From: Spirosoma arboris
GTDB lineage: Bacteria > Bacteroidota > Bacteroidia > Cytophagales > Spirosomataceae
DNA length: 64,000 bases
Reading direction: 5' to 3'
NCBI RefSeq assembly: GCF_009754945.1
Contig: NZ_WPIN01000027.1
Location: forward strand, 1-64,000
Of the stretch, positions 17,143-25,327 are shown in pieces. Under the pieces are notes generated by a model. The model had not been told where the DNA came from, ran no database searches, and saw nothing but the letters and a program-made list of their open reading frames with translations. The position numbers and the translations under genes are program-made. How positions within the stretch are numbered: the stretch's first letter is position 1; the number at the start of each line of letters is the position of its first letter.

Positions 17143-18291
17143 ATGCAAAAAATTTTATTTATTGACCGCGATGGTACGCTTATTATTGAGCCACAGCCCG
17201 ATCAGCAGGTCGATTCATTAGCCAAACTCGATTACGTCCCGAAAGCAATTTCGGCTATGCGTACAATCGCCGAAGAAACTGATTACCAATTGGTAATGGT
17301 CACCAATCAGGATGGACTTGGTACCGATTCGTTTCCCGAAGATACGTTCTGGCCCGCTCATAATAAGATGCTGGCCACATTTGCCGGTGAAAATATCCAT
17401 TTTGCAGCTGTCCATATTGACCGCCATTTCCCGCGCGATAACTCAACAACTCGCAAGCCAGGTGTTGGTATGCTAACCGAGTATTTTTCCGACACATATG
17501 ATCTGGCTAATAGCTATGTCATTGGTGATCGATTGACCGACGTACAACTAGCCGTCAATCTGGGTGCCAAGGCCATTCTATTCCTGCCTCCAGATGGTCT
17601 GACAGCTGTACAAACGGCTGATGTTTCGGGCTTGACAGAAGCTATGCAGAACGCTATTGCGCTTAAAACCGGTGATTGGGATCAGATTTGTGAGTTTCTC
17701 CGATTACCCGCCCGAACGGCGACTGTTGAACGAAATACCAAAGAAACTCAGATTCGCGTCGATCTAAACCTCGACGGGCGTGGCCAAGCCAACATTCATA
17801 CTGGCCTCGGCTTCTTCGACCACATGCTCGACCAGGTGGCCAAACACTCAGGTGCAGACCTAACCATCCAGGTTAACGGCGATCTTCACATCGACGAACA
17901 TCATACTATTGAAGATACAGCTCTCGCTCTTGGCGAAGCTTACCGACGTGCTCTTGGCGATAAGCGAGGTATTAGCCGCTACGGATTTTTACTGCCCATG
18001 GACGAAGCATTGGCACAGGTCGGGATTGATTTTTCGGGACGCCCCTGGCTTGTTTGGGATGCTAATTTCCGGCGTGAAAAAATTGGCGATATGCCCACCG
18101 AAATGTTCTTTCATTTTTTTAAGTCATTTTCGGATACCGCGTTATGCAACCTGAATATCAAGGTTGAGGGCGACAATGAGCACCATAAGATTGAAGCCAT
18201 TTTTAAGGCCTTTGCCAAAGCCATTAAAATGGCCGTTCGGCGCAATATTAAAGAACTCGACAACCTTCCGAGTACTAAGGGAGTTTTGTAA
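17143..18291 (+). CDS. hisB: bifunctional histidinol-phosphatase / imidazoleglycerol-phosphate dehydratase
   Basis: Carries out two steps of histidine synthesis: dehydration of imidazoleglycerol phosphate and dephosphorylation of histidinol phosphate. Of 382 residues, about 1-165 form a HAD phosphatase (FIDRDGTLIIEP with the nucleophile Asp, then KPGVGM and GDRLTDVQLA). About 190-382 form the IGP dehydratase with the metal-binding motifs GFFDHMLDQ, DEHHTIEDT and the second-half motif DNEHHKIEAIFKAF. The start at 17143 (MQKILFIDRDGT) is chosen over an upstream GTG because the promoter lies between them and the family begins at this point. No other his gene is adjacent. Confidence 0.93.
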   Translation: MQKILFIDRDGTLIIEPQPDQQVDSLAKLDYVPKAISAMRTIAEETDYQLVMVTNQDGLGTDSFPEDTFWPAHNKMLATFAGENIHFAAVHIDRHFPRDNSTTRKPGVGMLTEYFSDTYDLANSYVIGDRLTDVQLAVNLGAKAILFLPPDGLTAVQTADVSGLTEAMQNAIALKTGDWDQICEFLRLPARTATVERNTKETQIRVDLNLDGRGQANIHTGLGFFDHMLDQVAKHSGADLTIQVNGDLHIDEHHTIEDTALALGEAYRRALGDKRGISRYGFLLPMDEALAQVGIDFSGRPWLVWDANFRREKIGDMPTEMFFHFFKSFSDTALCNLNIKVEGDNEHHKIEAIFKAFAKAIKMAVRRNIKELDNLPSTKGVL

Positions 18292-18364
18292 ACTGGTCAA
18301 GGATTGTCAGGTTTAGTCAAGACTGGTAAAAAGTTGCTTGTCAGTTCCTAGACACTCCTTATTG

Positions 18365-18404
18365 TACTTGACAACTCTTGGCCATACTTGACAATTCTTA
18401 ACTA
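18365..18404. repeat. 20-bp tandem repeat upstream of a small-gene promoter
   Basis: Two adjacent 20-nt units both begin TACTTGACAA and continue (C/T)TCTT. A further partial match follows (CTCTTGGCTATACCTG against CTCTTGGCCATACTTG). The repeats end 16 nt before the -33 box at 18421, a place where a regulator could bind. Confidence 0.55.
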
Positions 18405-18420
18405 CTCTTGGCTATACCTG

Positions 18421-18451
18421 TTTGTGCCATAGGTTTTACATTGTACTTTTG
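18421..18451 (+). promoter_or_regulatory. full Bacteroidota-type promoter
   Basis: TTTG at 18421-18424, a 19-nt spacer and TACTTTTG at 18444-18451 match the -33/-7 consensus exactly. The predicted transcript starts about 20 nt before the small ORF at 18477. Confidence 0.7.
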
Positions 18452-18476
18452 CATCTGAATTCAACTGAACACCGAC

Positions 18477-18578
18477 ATGGATTTATCAACTCCTTTGACT
18501 CTCCTGTTCTACGCTGTACTACTCACGGCTTCGTTTATGACAGGCCGTTGGTTAGAGCGCAATGACCGGAAGTATTAA
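18477..18578 (+). CDS. possible 33-residue single-pass membrane peptide
   Basis: The frame MDLSTPLTLLFYAVLLTASF continues into MTGRWLERNDRKY. It has one hydrophobic stretch (about residues 7-21) and a basic C-terminus, as in small inner-membrane peptides with the C-terminus in the cytoplasm. I do not recognise a family. Support comes from the exact TTTG-N19-TACTTTTG promoter with a short leader, and from the tandem repeats just upstream. A palindrome follows 8 nt after the stop and precedes the acyltransferase gene. It could still be a leader of that gene rather than a separate function. Confidence 0.5.
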   Translation: MDLSTPLTLLFYAVLLTASFMTGRWLERNDRKY

Positions 18579-18586
18579 AATTTGTC

Positions 18587-18648
18587 AATAGCCTTTAGTT
18601 AATAGTCAACAGTAACTACTACTAATTGACTATTAACTAAAGGCTATT
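18587..18648. repeat. 23-bp-arm inverted repeat upstream of the acyltransferase
   Basis: Perfect arms 18587-18609 and 18626-18648 have a 16-nt loop. The near arm ends 7 nt before the ATG at 18656. Confidence 0.9.
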
Positions 18649-18655
18649 TCTTATT

Positions 18656-19222
18656 ATGCTTGGTGCTATTACCCGTTGGTTGTTTAAAATTGCCGGATGG
18701 CGGGTAGTTGGGCCTATTCCTGTCTTACCGAAAGCGATCTGGGTTGTAGCTCCCCATACCACCAACTGGGACTTTCTTATCGGCTTAGGTGTCCGACCTA
18801 CTATTCACGTCTGGATCGAATACCTCGCCAAGAGTTCACTGTTTAGGTGGTACTCAGGCTGGTTTTTTCGGGCTGTGGGTGGCAGACCAGTCTACCGCGA
18901 TAAATCGCACAATTTAGTAGATGCAATAGCTGTCGTTTTCGATGAGAATGAGCGCCTTCATATCTGTATTGCACCCGAAGGAACTCGCAGTAATGTTTCG
19001 AAGCTAAAAACAGGCTTCTATTACATTGCCCTTAAAGCGGGCGTTCCCCTCATTCCGGTCGGTTTCGACTGGCCTCGTAAGCTCGTTCTGCTGGGTGATC
19101 CAATTTACGCTACGAGCAACTATGCAACCGATATGATCCCTTTTTACGAGTTTTTCTCCCAGATTCATGGTGTCAAGAAAGATTGGTTGAAGCACTGGGA
19201 AGAAACAGGAGAGATTGAGTAA
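18656..19222 (+). CDS. 1-acylglycerol-3-phosphate acyltransferase-like protein
   Basis: A 188-residue PlsC-type acyltransferase of the glycerolipid acyltransferase superfamily. The catalytic motif H-x4-D is present as HTTNWD (about residues 37-42) and the phosphate-binding motif as PEGTRS (about 109-114). It probably adds an acyl chain to a lysolipid at the inner membrane; the exact acceptor is unclear because this short subfamily is poorly characterised. It lies downstream of the possible 33-residue peptide on the same strand and is convergent with nspC across a perfect hairpin. Confidence 0.8.
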   Translation: MLGAITRWLFKIAGWRVVGPIPVLPKAIWVVAPHTTNWDFLIGLGVRPTIHVWIEYLAKSSLFRWYSGWFFRAVGGRPVYRDKSHNLVDAIAVVFDENERLHICIAPEGTRSNVSKLKTGFYYIALKAGVPLIPVGFDWPRKLVLLGDPIYATSNYATDMIPFYEFFSQIHGVKKDWLKHWEETGEIE

Positions 19223-19223
19223 A

Positions 19224-19282
19224 GCTTTAAAACAGAAGCGGTGCCACGGTTCTAAATCGTGGCACCGCTTCTGTTTTAAAGC
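19224..19282. terminator. bidirectional terminator-like hairpin between acyltransferase and nspC
   Basis: Perfect 25-bp arms 19224-19248 and 19258-19282 have a 9-nt loop. The outer ends are A/T runs on both sides (GCTTTAAAAC and GTTTTAAAGC), as expected of a bidirectional terminator between convergent genes. Confidence 0.8.
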
Positions 19283-19292
19283 AAGAATCCAA

Positions 19293-20447
19293 CTAACTCA
19301 ACCGATCTTTAAAGCTCTCGTAACCATAGGCTTTAACCAGTTGAAACGCTTCATTTTCTTTCCAGATACCAATAGCTGGCAGATTCACTCCATTGAATGT
19401 TGTCGTTTTCACCATCGTATAGTGAATCATATCATCAAACACGAGTTTATCACCTATTTCGAGTGGTGCATCGAACGAGTAATCGCCCATGAAATCACCA
19501 GCGAGGCAGGTCATGCCACCTAGTCGGTAGGTTGGTTTACCAGCAACGGGTTCGTGATAGGAGTCGATAATACGTGGTTTGTAAGGCATCTCGAGCGTGT
19601 CGGGCATGTGGGCTGCAAATGACGTATCCAGAATAGCCACTTGAATCCCCTGGCTATCAACCACATCAAGCACGGTTGATAAAAGTACGCCCGTTTGCCA
19701 CGCAATGGCGGAACCAGGCTCCAGAATAATGTCCACATTATATTTCTGCCGGAAAGCTGTCAGCAAGCCAACCAGGTGATTGGTGTCATAGCCTTCACGA
19801 GTCATCAGGTGCCCACCACCAAAATTAACCCATTTAGCCTGATGGAGCAGGTTATCAAATCGGGTTTCGAGCGCTTCAAGAGTCCGTTCCAACGTGAATG
19901 AATCATTTTCGCAGAGGGTGTGAAAATGAATTCCTTCCAGTCCATCGGGCAATTGATCGGGTAGCTGGTCTCGCGTAGCGCCCAGGCGAGAACCGGGTAC
20001 GCATGGGTTATACATCTCCGTAGCGACTTCGGAATATTGCGGGTTTACCCGAATACCACAAGAAACGGGTTTTCCGGCAACTCGATCCTTAAAACGCTCC
20101 CACTGACTCCATGAATTGAACGTTAGATGACTACTCCGTTCCACAACTTCATCAAATTCATCATCGCGGTAGGCGGGAATATACGTATGTGCCTGCACAC
20201 CCATATACTCATTCACGAGTTTGATTTCGTTAAGTGAACTGGCTGTGGCACCGCTTAAATATTCTCGCACCAGCGGAAACGCGCTGTACATCGAAAAGCC
20301 CTTTAATGCCAGAATAATGGTTACGCCAGCAGACTTTTGGACCGAATCGATTAAAGTAAGGTTTCGACGCAGTTTGGCCTCCTCCAGAATATAGCAGGGC
20401 GACGGAATAGCAGGTTCGTTGAGGTGCTGTAGCAAGGTTGTATTCAT
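19293..20447 (-). CDS. nspC: carboxynorspermidine / carboxyspermidine decarboxylase
   Basis: PLP-dependent fold-III decarboxylase that removes CO2 from carboxy(nor)spermidine to give (nor)spermidine or a related polyamine. The 384-residue protein has the PLP lysine region ILALKGFSMYS (about residues 45-55), the motifs GIRVNPQYSEV and HFHTLCEN, the glycine loop WVNFGGGHLMTREGYD and the C-terminal GDYSF region. Its partner enzyme, a Lys1-like carboxynorspermidine dehydrogenase, is encoded at 22312-23526 on the same strand, separated by a tonB-like and an unknown gene. A TACCTTTG element ends 4 nt before the ATG. Confidence 0.92.
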   Translation of the reverse strand: MNTTLLQHLNEPAIPSPCYILEEAKLRRNLTLIDSVQKSAGVTIILALKGFSMYSAFPLVREYLSGATASSLNEIKLVNEYMGVQAHTYIPAYRDDEFDEVVERSSHLTFNSWSQWERFKDRVAGKPVSCGIRVNPQYSEVATEMYNPCVPGSRLGATRDQLPDQLPDGLEGIHFHTLCENDSFTLERTLEALETRFDNLLHQAKWVNFGGGHLMTREGYDTNHLVGLLTAFRQKYNVDIILEPGSAIAWQTGVLLSTVLDVVDSQGIQVAILDTSFAAHMPDTLEMPYKPRIIDSYHEPVAGKPTYRLGGMTCLAGDFMGDYSFDAPLEIGDKLVFDDMIHYTMVKTTTFNGVNLPAIGIWKENEAFQLVKAYGYESFKDRLS

Positions 20448-20451
20448 GTCG

Positions 20452-20459
20452 CAAAGGTA
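20452..20459 (-). promoter_or_regulatory. TAnnTTTG promoter element abutting the nspC start
   Basis: TACCTTTG on the minus strand ends 4 nt before the nspC ATG. If used, the transcript begins at or next to the start codon. No -33 TTTG is evident. Confidence 0.45.
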
Positions 20460-20533
20460 TAAAACTAATGCCCTTGGCGTTCAGGAAAATCTATCCCGAA
20501 TGTGATGGGAAGATTGTATTTAGTATGCAGGCA

Positions 20534-21364
20534 TCACTCTAGTGTAAAGGAGATTGGTAAATTATACTTTACCCGAACCGCACGGCCAGACTGTTTACCT
20601 GGTTTCCAGCGGGGCATCTTGTTCATCACTCGAATGGCTTCTTCATCGCAACCGAAGCCAATTCCCTTCAGCACCTGAATATCAGTGAGGCTTCCATCTG
20701 TATTGACGACAAAACTGACATATACCCGCCCCGCAACACCAGCTGAAGCTGCCGAACGTGGATAATTCAGGTTCTTGCCCAGAAAGCTCATCAACGCATT
20801 TATACCACCTGGGTATTCGGGCTGTTGTTCGACCATTACAAATTCGCCTTCGGTTTTAGCCTCTACCTCAACTGCTTTTTCCTGTACAGAAGGTGCCTTT
20901 GCTTCAGGAGCCGCAATGACCTCGACATCGCCTGAACCTTCGGCAGTTTCAGGTCCGGAAGTGGCATCTTTAAGTTCGTCGACTGTAGCAGGCGGATTCT
21001 CTTCTATAACATCGGCTTCGGGCATCACGACAGGCGGTAAATTTCGGACGGTATTCACCACGGGTTGCTTTTCAACAGGAGGTAACTCTATGAGTTTTTC
21101 AGCAGGAAGCTCCTCTACCTTCGTAAGGGTTACCTCGGTCATGATCTGCCTATCTGAACTGGATTCCTTAGGCCAAAACCGATCGTAGAGTGTAGGAATA
21201 GCCACTCCCAGCAAAAACAAACCGACGCCCAGCCCTACTGCGCGGCTAAGCGTCGGTCGATAATGTTGGCGCAGGTCGAAGGCACCATAAGCCTGATTAC
21301 GAGCCTGAAAAATAATGTCGTTGTAAGTCAGTGCGACATCACTGGATGGATTGGAGCGAGACAT
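20534..21364 (-). CDS. energy transducer TonB
   Basis: A 276-residue inner-membrane protein that spans the periplasm to energise outer-membrane transporters. It has a cytoplasmic N-terminus (about 1-42), one membrane helix (about 43-62, VGLGVGLFLLGVAIPTLYD), a Pro/Glu/Val-rich periplasmic spacer (about 75-175) and a C-terminal TonB domain (about 185-276) with QPEYPGGINALMSFLGKNL, YPRSAASAGVAGRVYVSFVV and WKPGKQSGRAVRVKYNLPI. The N-terminal FQARNQAYGAFDLRQHY is characteristic of Bacteroidota TonB paralogues. No ExbB or ExbD gene is adjacent. Confidence 0.9.
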   Translation of the reverse strand: MSRSNPSSDVALTYNDIIFQARNQAYGAFDLRQHYRPTLSRAVGLGVGLFLLGVAIPTLYDRFWPKESSSDRQIMTEVTLTKVEELPAEKLIELPPVEKQPVVNTVRNLPPVVMPEADVIEENPPATVDELKDATSGPETAEGSGDVEVIAAPEAKAPSVQEKAVEVEAKTEGEFVMVEQQPEYPGGINALMSFLGKNLNYPRSAASAGVAGRVYVSFVVNTDGSLTDIQVLKGIGFGCDEEAIRVMNKMPRWKPGKQSGRAVRVKYNLPISFTLE

Positions 21365-21422
21365 AGCGTTAGGTTGTTTATAACGCTTGGATGTCCGCTC
21401 TACTCAATTTCCATAAGCAAGC

Positions 21423-22199
21423 TTAAAAACTATCGTACTTCTGTACAACCAGAATAGCATCATTTTCTGTTTTGCCGCTCAAGTTTTCCTGTTTGACAAA
21501 TGACTTCAATTCATCGGCATGATCGCCAAGGCTTTCGATGATCGACTTGTCGGAAAGCTTTACTTTCGTTAGCGTCTGATCGGGTTTGAGTACGTAGTAA
21601 GAATTAACATCCCGGAACTCATCGTAGCGATTACCGCTCGCGTATGGATTTTTATAATCGGCTTGTTTAAACGATTTTGATACCCGTTTTAGCAAGGCCG
21701 ATTTACCCTGATAGAGTACAAGAAAATAACCTTCCTTCAGAGATTCATCGCTGGTCTTGGCCGTTGGTATGTGCCGAAAAACATAGAACTGACCTTCGGC
21801 ATTCTTAAGCTGGAATGACTTTACCTGATCGGCATTAACGATAATGGAATCGTTACCTGCCCATGTTCGAAGTAAAATCAGGTGCTGGCGATAGGCATCA
21901 AATTTAATCGGGACTTCTTTATAATGCTGTCCAGCCACCATCTCGATCTGACCTTTATTCCAGGCTGGCAGGAAATAAGGGGTTCCCCGAAGTCCTTCGT
22001 ACCGATGATCCATAGTATTCACCATCGTGTAAGGCCCGGTACCAACAATCTGACTGGTAGATTGGTACGTTTCATAGCCATTACGCTGGGCATTGGGGTT
22101 ATACTGCGGAGTTGAACTGGCCTTAGTGGAGTCTCTTTTCTGAGCGGATACACTCAGGATAGACAGGCTAGCTAGAAAAGTTAAGAATATAAGCTTCAT
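21423..22199 (-). CDS. hypothetical secreted protein
   Basis: Unrecognised 258-residue protein with a signal peptide (MKLIFLTFLASLSILSVSAQ) followed by a polar beta-rich domain. It contains GTPYFLPAWNKGQIEM, IPIKFDAY-like text and repeated Lys/Tyr-rich segments near the C-terminus. It lies 58 nt upstream of the tonB gene on the same strand and downstream of the carboxynorspermidine dehydrogenase terminator. No function can be assigned. Confidence 0.65.
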   Translation of the reverse strand: MKLIFLTFLASLSILSVSAQKRDSTKASSTPQYNPNAQRNGYETYQSTSQIVGTGPYTMVNTMDHRYEGLRGTPYFLPAWNKGQIEMVAGQHYKEVPIKFDAYRQHLILLRTWAGNDSIIVNADQVKSFQLKNAEGQFYVFRHIPTAKTSDESLKEGYFLVLYQGKSALLKRVSKSFKQADYKNPYASGNRYDEFRDVNSYYVLKPDQTLTKVKLSDKSIIESLGDHADELKSFVKQENLSGKTENDAILVVQKYDSF

Positions 22200-22257
22200 G
22201 ATAAAACGGTCTATGATGGGGTAAGGAATAGTAGTATTGATTGTCAGCTTACTAAGT

Positions 22258-22296
22258 AACGAAAATCCCGCCTTGTTGTATAGCGGGATCTTCGTT
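22258..22296. terminator. terminator between the dehydrogenase and the secreted-protein gene
   Basis: A 14-bp stem with one mismatch (22258-22271 with 22283-22296) contains ATCCCGC and GCGGGAT. It is flanked by A and T runs and lies 15 nt after the stop codon of the minus-strand dehydrogenase gene. Confidence 0.75.
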
Positions 22297-22311
22297 TTTA
22301 ATAAATTTTAA

Positions 22312-23526
22312 TCAGGCTGGATACTCGTGCGGCAGAGGAATATTCACCCGTTCGTTAACAGGTAATCCCTGTTTATTCATTTGCTCAATAAATGGATCGG
22401 GGTCCAGTTCTTCGCAATTCCAGACACCAGGCTTCATCCATACACCAGTCAGCATAAGCATAGCGCCAATCATGGCAGGCACACCGGTTGTATAGCTAAC
22501 CGCTTGTCCGCGCACTTCGCGATATGTTTCGGCATGATCGCAGTTGTTCCAGATAAAGTACGTTCGGTCTTCGCCATCTTTTACCCCTTTAATCTGGCAA
22601 CCGATGCTGGTCTGTCCAGTATAGTTTTCCCCAAGCGAGTCAGGAGCAGGCAATACAGCTTTCAGAAACTCAAGTGGAACAATATCTATGCCCTTAAACT
22701 GAACCGAATCGATCCGGGTCATACCCACGTTTTGCAGCACTTCGAGGTGTGTCAGATACGCTTGACCAAAGGTCATCCAGAAGCGCGCTCGTTTCAGGGT
22801 TGGGAAGTTTTTTACCAGAGACTCCAGTTCTTCGTGATAAAGCACATAGGATTCGCGTGGGCCGATTGCCGGGTAGTCGATGGGTTTGTGAATACTCATA
22901 GCCGGAATCTCAACCCATTCTCCATTCTCCCAATAGCGACCTGGCTGAGTGATCTCCCGAATATTAATTTCCGGGTTAAAATTCGTAGCAAACGCTTTAC
23001 CGTGATTACCTGCATTACAATCCACAATATCTAAGTAATCCATCCGATCGAAATAGTGCTTGGACGCATAAGCAGTAAATACCTGCGTAGCTCCAGGGTC
23101 AAACCCGCACCCAAGTAGAGCCATCAATCCCGCCTGTTCGAAGCGTTCTTTGTAGGCCCACTGCCAGCTATATTCAAACTTAGCTACCTCTTTGGGTTCG
23201 TAATTGGCCGTATCCATATAGTGAACACCTGCTTCCAGACAAGCATCCATAATGGGCAGATCCTGATAAGGTAAGGCTACATTGATGACCAGAACCGGAT
23301 TAAACGACCGAATCAAGGCAACTGTCTCCGCTACGACATCTGCATCGACCTGGGCCGTTTGAATAGTTATGCCATGCATCTCCTGAATTTCGGCAGCAAT
23401 ACGATCGCACTTTGCTTTAGTACGACTGGCCAGCATAATAGTTGTGAAGACCTGGCTGTTCATCGCGCATTTGTGCGCTACAACACTCCCAACGCCACCG
23501 GCTCCAATAATGAGCACATTTGCCAT
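22312..23526 (-). CDS. carboxynorspermidine dehydrogenase, saccharopine dehydrogenase family
   Basis: A 404-residue NAD(P)-dependent enzyme of the Lys1/saccharopine dehydrogenase family. It has an N-terminal Rossmann motif (VLIIGAGGVGSVVAH, residues 4-18) and family segments such as ALLGCGFDPGATQVFTAYA, DCNAGNHGKAF and SYTTGVPAMIGAMLML. This length and these motifs are those of carboxynorspermidine synthase, which condenses a diamine with aspartate semialdehyde to carboxy(nor)spermidine. The nspC gene about 2 kb downstream encodes the next step, which supports this assignment over a lysine-pathway role. Confidence 0.87.
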   Translation of the reverse strand: MANVLIIGAGGVGSVVAHKCAMNSQVFTTIMLASRTKAKCDRIAAEIQEMHGITIQTAQVDADVVAETVALIRSFNPVLVINVALPYQDLPIMDACLEAGVHYMDTANYEPKEVAKFEYSWQWAYKERFEQAGLMALLGCGFDPGATQVFTAYASKHYFDRMDYLDIVDCNAGNHGKAFATNFNPEINIREITQPGRYWENGEWVEIPAMSIHKPIDYPAIGPRESYVLYHEELESLVKNFPTLKRARFWMTFGQAYLTHLEVLQNVGMTRIDSVQFKGIDIVPLEFLKAVLPAPDSLGENYTGQTSIGCQIKGVKDGEDRTYFIWNNCDHAETYREVRGQAVSYTTGVPAMIGAMLMLTGVWMKPGVWNCEELDPDPFIEQMNKQGLPVNERVNIPLPHEYPA

Positions 23527-23565
23527 CTATCTGAATTTAGTAGTTCGTGTATTTTCTTTCGGCGG

Positions 23566-23573
23566 CAAAGATA
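23566..23573 (-). promoter_or_regulatory. TAnnTTTG promoter element for the dehydrogenase gene
   Basis: TATCTTTG on the minus strand lies 39 nt before the ATG at 23526. The -33 box is not clear. Confidence 0.45.
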
Positions 23574-23762
23574 AGTAAAGTCACTAAGTGGATATGTAAC
23601 GAAGTTGTTAACAGAATTTCTTCCATAGCCGGTGGCTCGGTCAATCTGGTCCATAAACAAGAAGTCAATCCTCTAAAAGCGCTTGAAAAAATAGTATTTT
23701 ATCAACAAACAGTTAGTATATTTGTTAAGTAGACATATACTCACTCCCTAATCAATATTGTT

Positions 23763-24203
23763 ATGAAATTCGTCTCTTCTTCTGGCTCTCCCAACTCATT
23801 TGAACTCGCTATTTTAGGCTATGGTAAGGTCACCAAAACCTGGCGGGACCGGAACCGATTACAATGCCGGTTTTCAACTTTCTGGGGACAAAAAGCGGAT
23901 ACTCAATCAGCCCCTCTGCAGACTTGGGAGGTTAAGCGTTTACTTGTTGGGTTACGCTCACTTTGGAACAAAGCTACTAATCATGTTACGCTGACTTTCT
24001 CAGAACCCGGCCTGAGTATGGAAGCAAAAGCGCTATCCGACGATAAATATTGTCTGCAAATTCAGCTTGATCATTCCCTTGTTCCTTCCTGGCATACTTA
24101 TCCTGATTTCCCAATGGAAATGGACATTCATTTAAATAGAAATCAACTTCAGGAAGCTATCCAAGAGCTATCAGGTCAGATAGCTTCCTACCCCGAACGA
24201 TAA
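23763..24203 (+). CDS. hypothetical protein, weakly like WapI-type immunity proteins
   Basis: A 146-residue soluble protein with no signal peptide. The order FELAILGYG...DRNRLQCRFSTFWG...LQTWEVKRLLVGL...LTFSEPGLSMEA resembles the pattern of small WapI-like proteins (hydrophobic strand with GY, a D-x-N strand, TWE helix, F-x-EP-x-L strand). The family assignment is from pattern memory and uncertain. No toxin gene is adjacent; it stands alone upstream of a long AT-rich gap and a TetR gene. Direct repeats or mobile-element ends were not seen. Confidence 0.55.
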   Translation: MKFVSSSGSPNSFELAILGYGKVTKTWRDRNRLQCRFSTFWGQKADTQSAPLQTWEVKRLLVGLRSLWNKATNHVTLTFSEPGLSMEAKALSDDKYCLQIQLDHSLVPSWHTYPDFPMEMDIHLNRNQLQEAIQELSGQIASYPER

Positions 24204-24613
24204 ATACTATACGAAACTCCTCTTAAGTGAATCCAGCACGCTGTAGTTAAATAAAAGCAATAAGTATAACGTGAGGGATTCACTACAGGTAATTAATAAA
24301 AATATTATACATCTAATCAATACACTGATAATCAATAATTTAATTTTTATTTTACTTTATATATTATTTAGTTTAGTGCCTGAATTTCGGCCGTTCAATC
24401 ATATTAAGAGTATATTATTCATTAAGCTATCTCATAGTTAGTAAATCATTATGCTGATTATTATTATTTTTTCTTGATATTATTTTTTGATAACATCACT
24501 GGTAATAATCATATTTGTAGCAACAGTAGATTTGTGGATTAGTCTAATCGAATAGTCTGGCTACAACGAAAATCACTGATTCCTCTTTTAATAACAAAAA
24601 ACGACCCAATTGT
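24204..24613. other. AT-rich intergenic region
   Basis: About 410 nt, very AT-rich, with no credible open frame. A 9-bp stem AGTGAATCC (24226-24234) with GGATTCACT (24276-24284) overlaps an alternative 7-bp stem CTGTAGT (24241-24247) with ACTACAG (24282-24288). Near the TetR gene there are TTTG (24486-24489) and CATATTTG (24510-24517) separated by 20 nt, a possible promoter, and a separate TAGATTTG at 24527. Confidence 0.5.
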
Positions 24614-25255
24614 ATGAAAGTCGTCAAGCGAAGAAATCGCCAGATGACCATGGAACGTATCTTACGCGCCATGGGTGAAGTAATGGCCGAGCGAGGCACT
24701 GAAAAGGCTGGCATCAACGCCGTTGCCGAGCGCGCCGGTGTGAATAAAGTACTTATTTACCGCTACTTCGGTGGCTGGAACGGCTTGCTGGAAGCCTATG
24801 TGCATCGTGGATTTTTCCTGTCGATGTTTAATGACAAATTCCTGGATTCAGTGCCAGACAATTTGGCCCCTGAAGCCCGTAGTAAAGCCTGGTCTGAGTA
24901 TACCATCCAGTTCATGCGTGAGTTCAGGAGCCGTAAGTCTTCGCAGGAGTTGATTCGCTGGGAAATGTCGAATGGAGAGACCGAACTAGCCCGGCGACTA
25001 GCCGATTTCCGGGATCAGTCCTACAAAACGATGGTTAGCAAATTGGCCCCCTATTCTGCCTTCGATCCAATTGCCATTACTAGCCTGATGGTAGCAGCTG
25101 TCACTCATTTAGTGCTTACCAGCAACCAACGTGACCATATTGGCGATATTGACCTTCGCTCTGATGCCGGTTGGGAGCGCTTGGAGACAGCTATTCGCCG
25201 AATTTATTCCAGTCTGAATATCGCGCTTGAACGTGAAAACGCTAAGACAGCGTAA
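24614..25255 (+). CDS. TetR family transcriptional regulator
   Basis: A 213-residue repressor-type regulator. The N-terminal DNA-binding domain covers about residues 10-57: TMERILRAMGEVMAERGTEK, then GINAVAERAGVNKVLIYRYF, the classic TetR helix-turn-helix ending in YRYF. The remaining all-helical part is the ligand-binding and dimerisation domain. The ligand and target genes are not evident. The upstream gap is long and AT-rich, and no divergent efflux gene is present, so it may act elsewhere. A hairpin follows in the convergent gap with the aminopeptidase gene. Confidence 0.88.
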   Translation: MKVVKRRNRQMTMERILRAMGEVMAERGTEKAGINAVAERAGVNKVLIYRYFGGWNGLLEAYVHRGFFLSMFNDKFLDSVPDNLAPEARSKAWSEYTIQFMREFRSRKSSQELIRWEMSNGETELARRLADFRDQSYKTMVSKLAPYSAFDPIAITSLMVAAVTHLVLTSNQRDHIGDIDLRSDAGWERLETAIRRIYSSLNIALERENAKTA

Positions 25256-25264
25256 TGACTTATA

Positions 25265-25318
25265 AATTACGATGTCTGATTTGTTGCTGACGCATGCTAT
25301 AAATCAGACATCGTAATT
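25265..25318. terminator. convergent-gap inverted repeat after the TetR gene
   Basis: Perfect 18-bp arms 25265-25282 and 25301-25318 have an 18-nt loop. It lies between the stops of the TetR gene (25255) and the minus-strand aminopeptidase gene (25328). A bidirectional terminator role is likely, though the loop is long. Confidence 0.6.
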
Positions 25319-25327
25319 CGTACTTCT

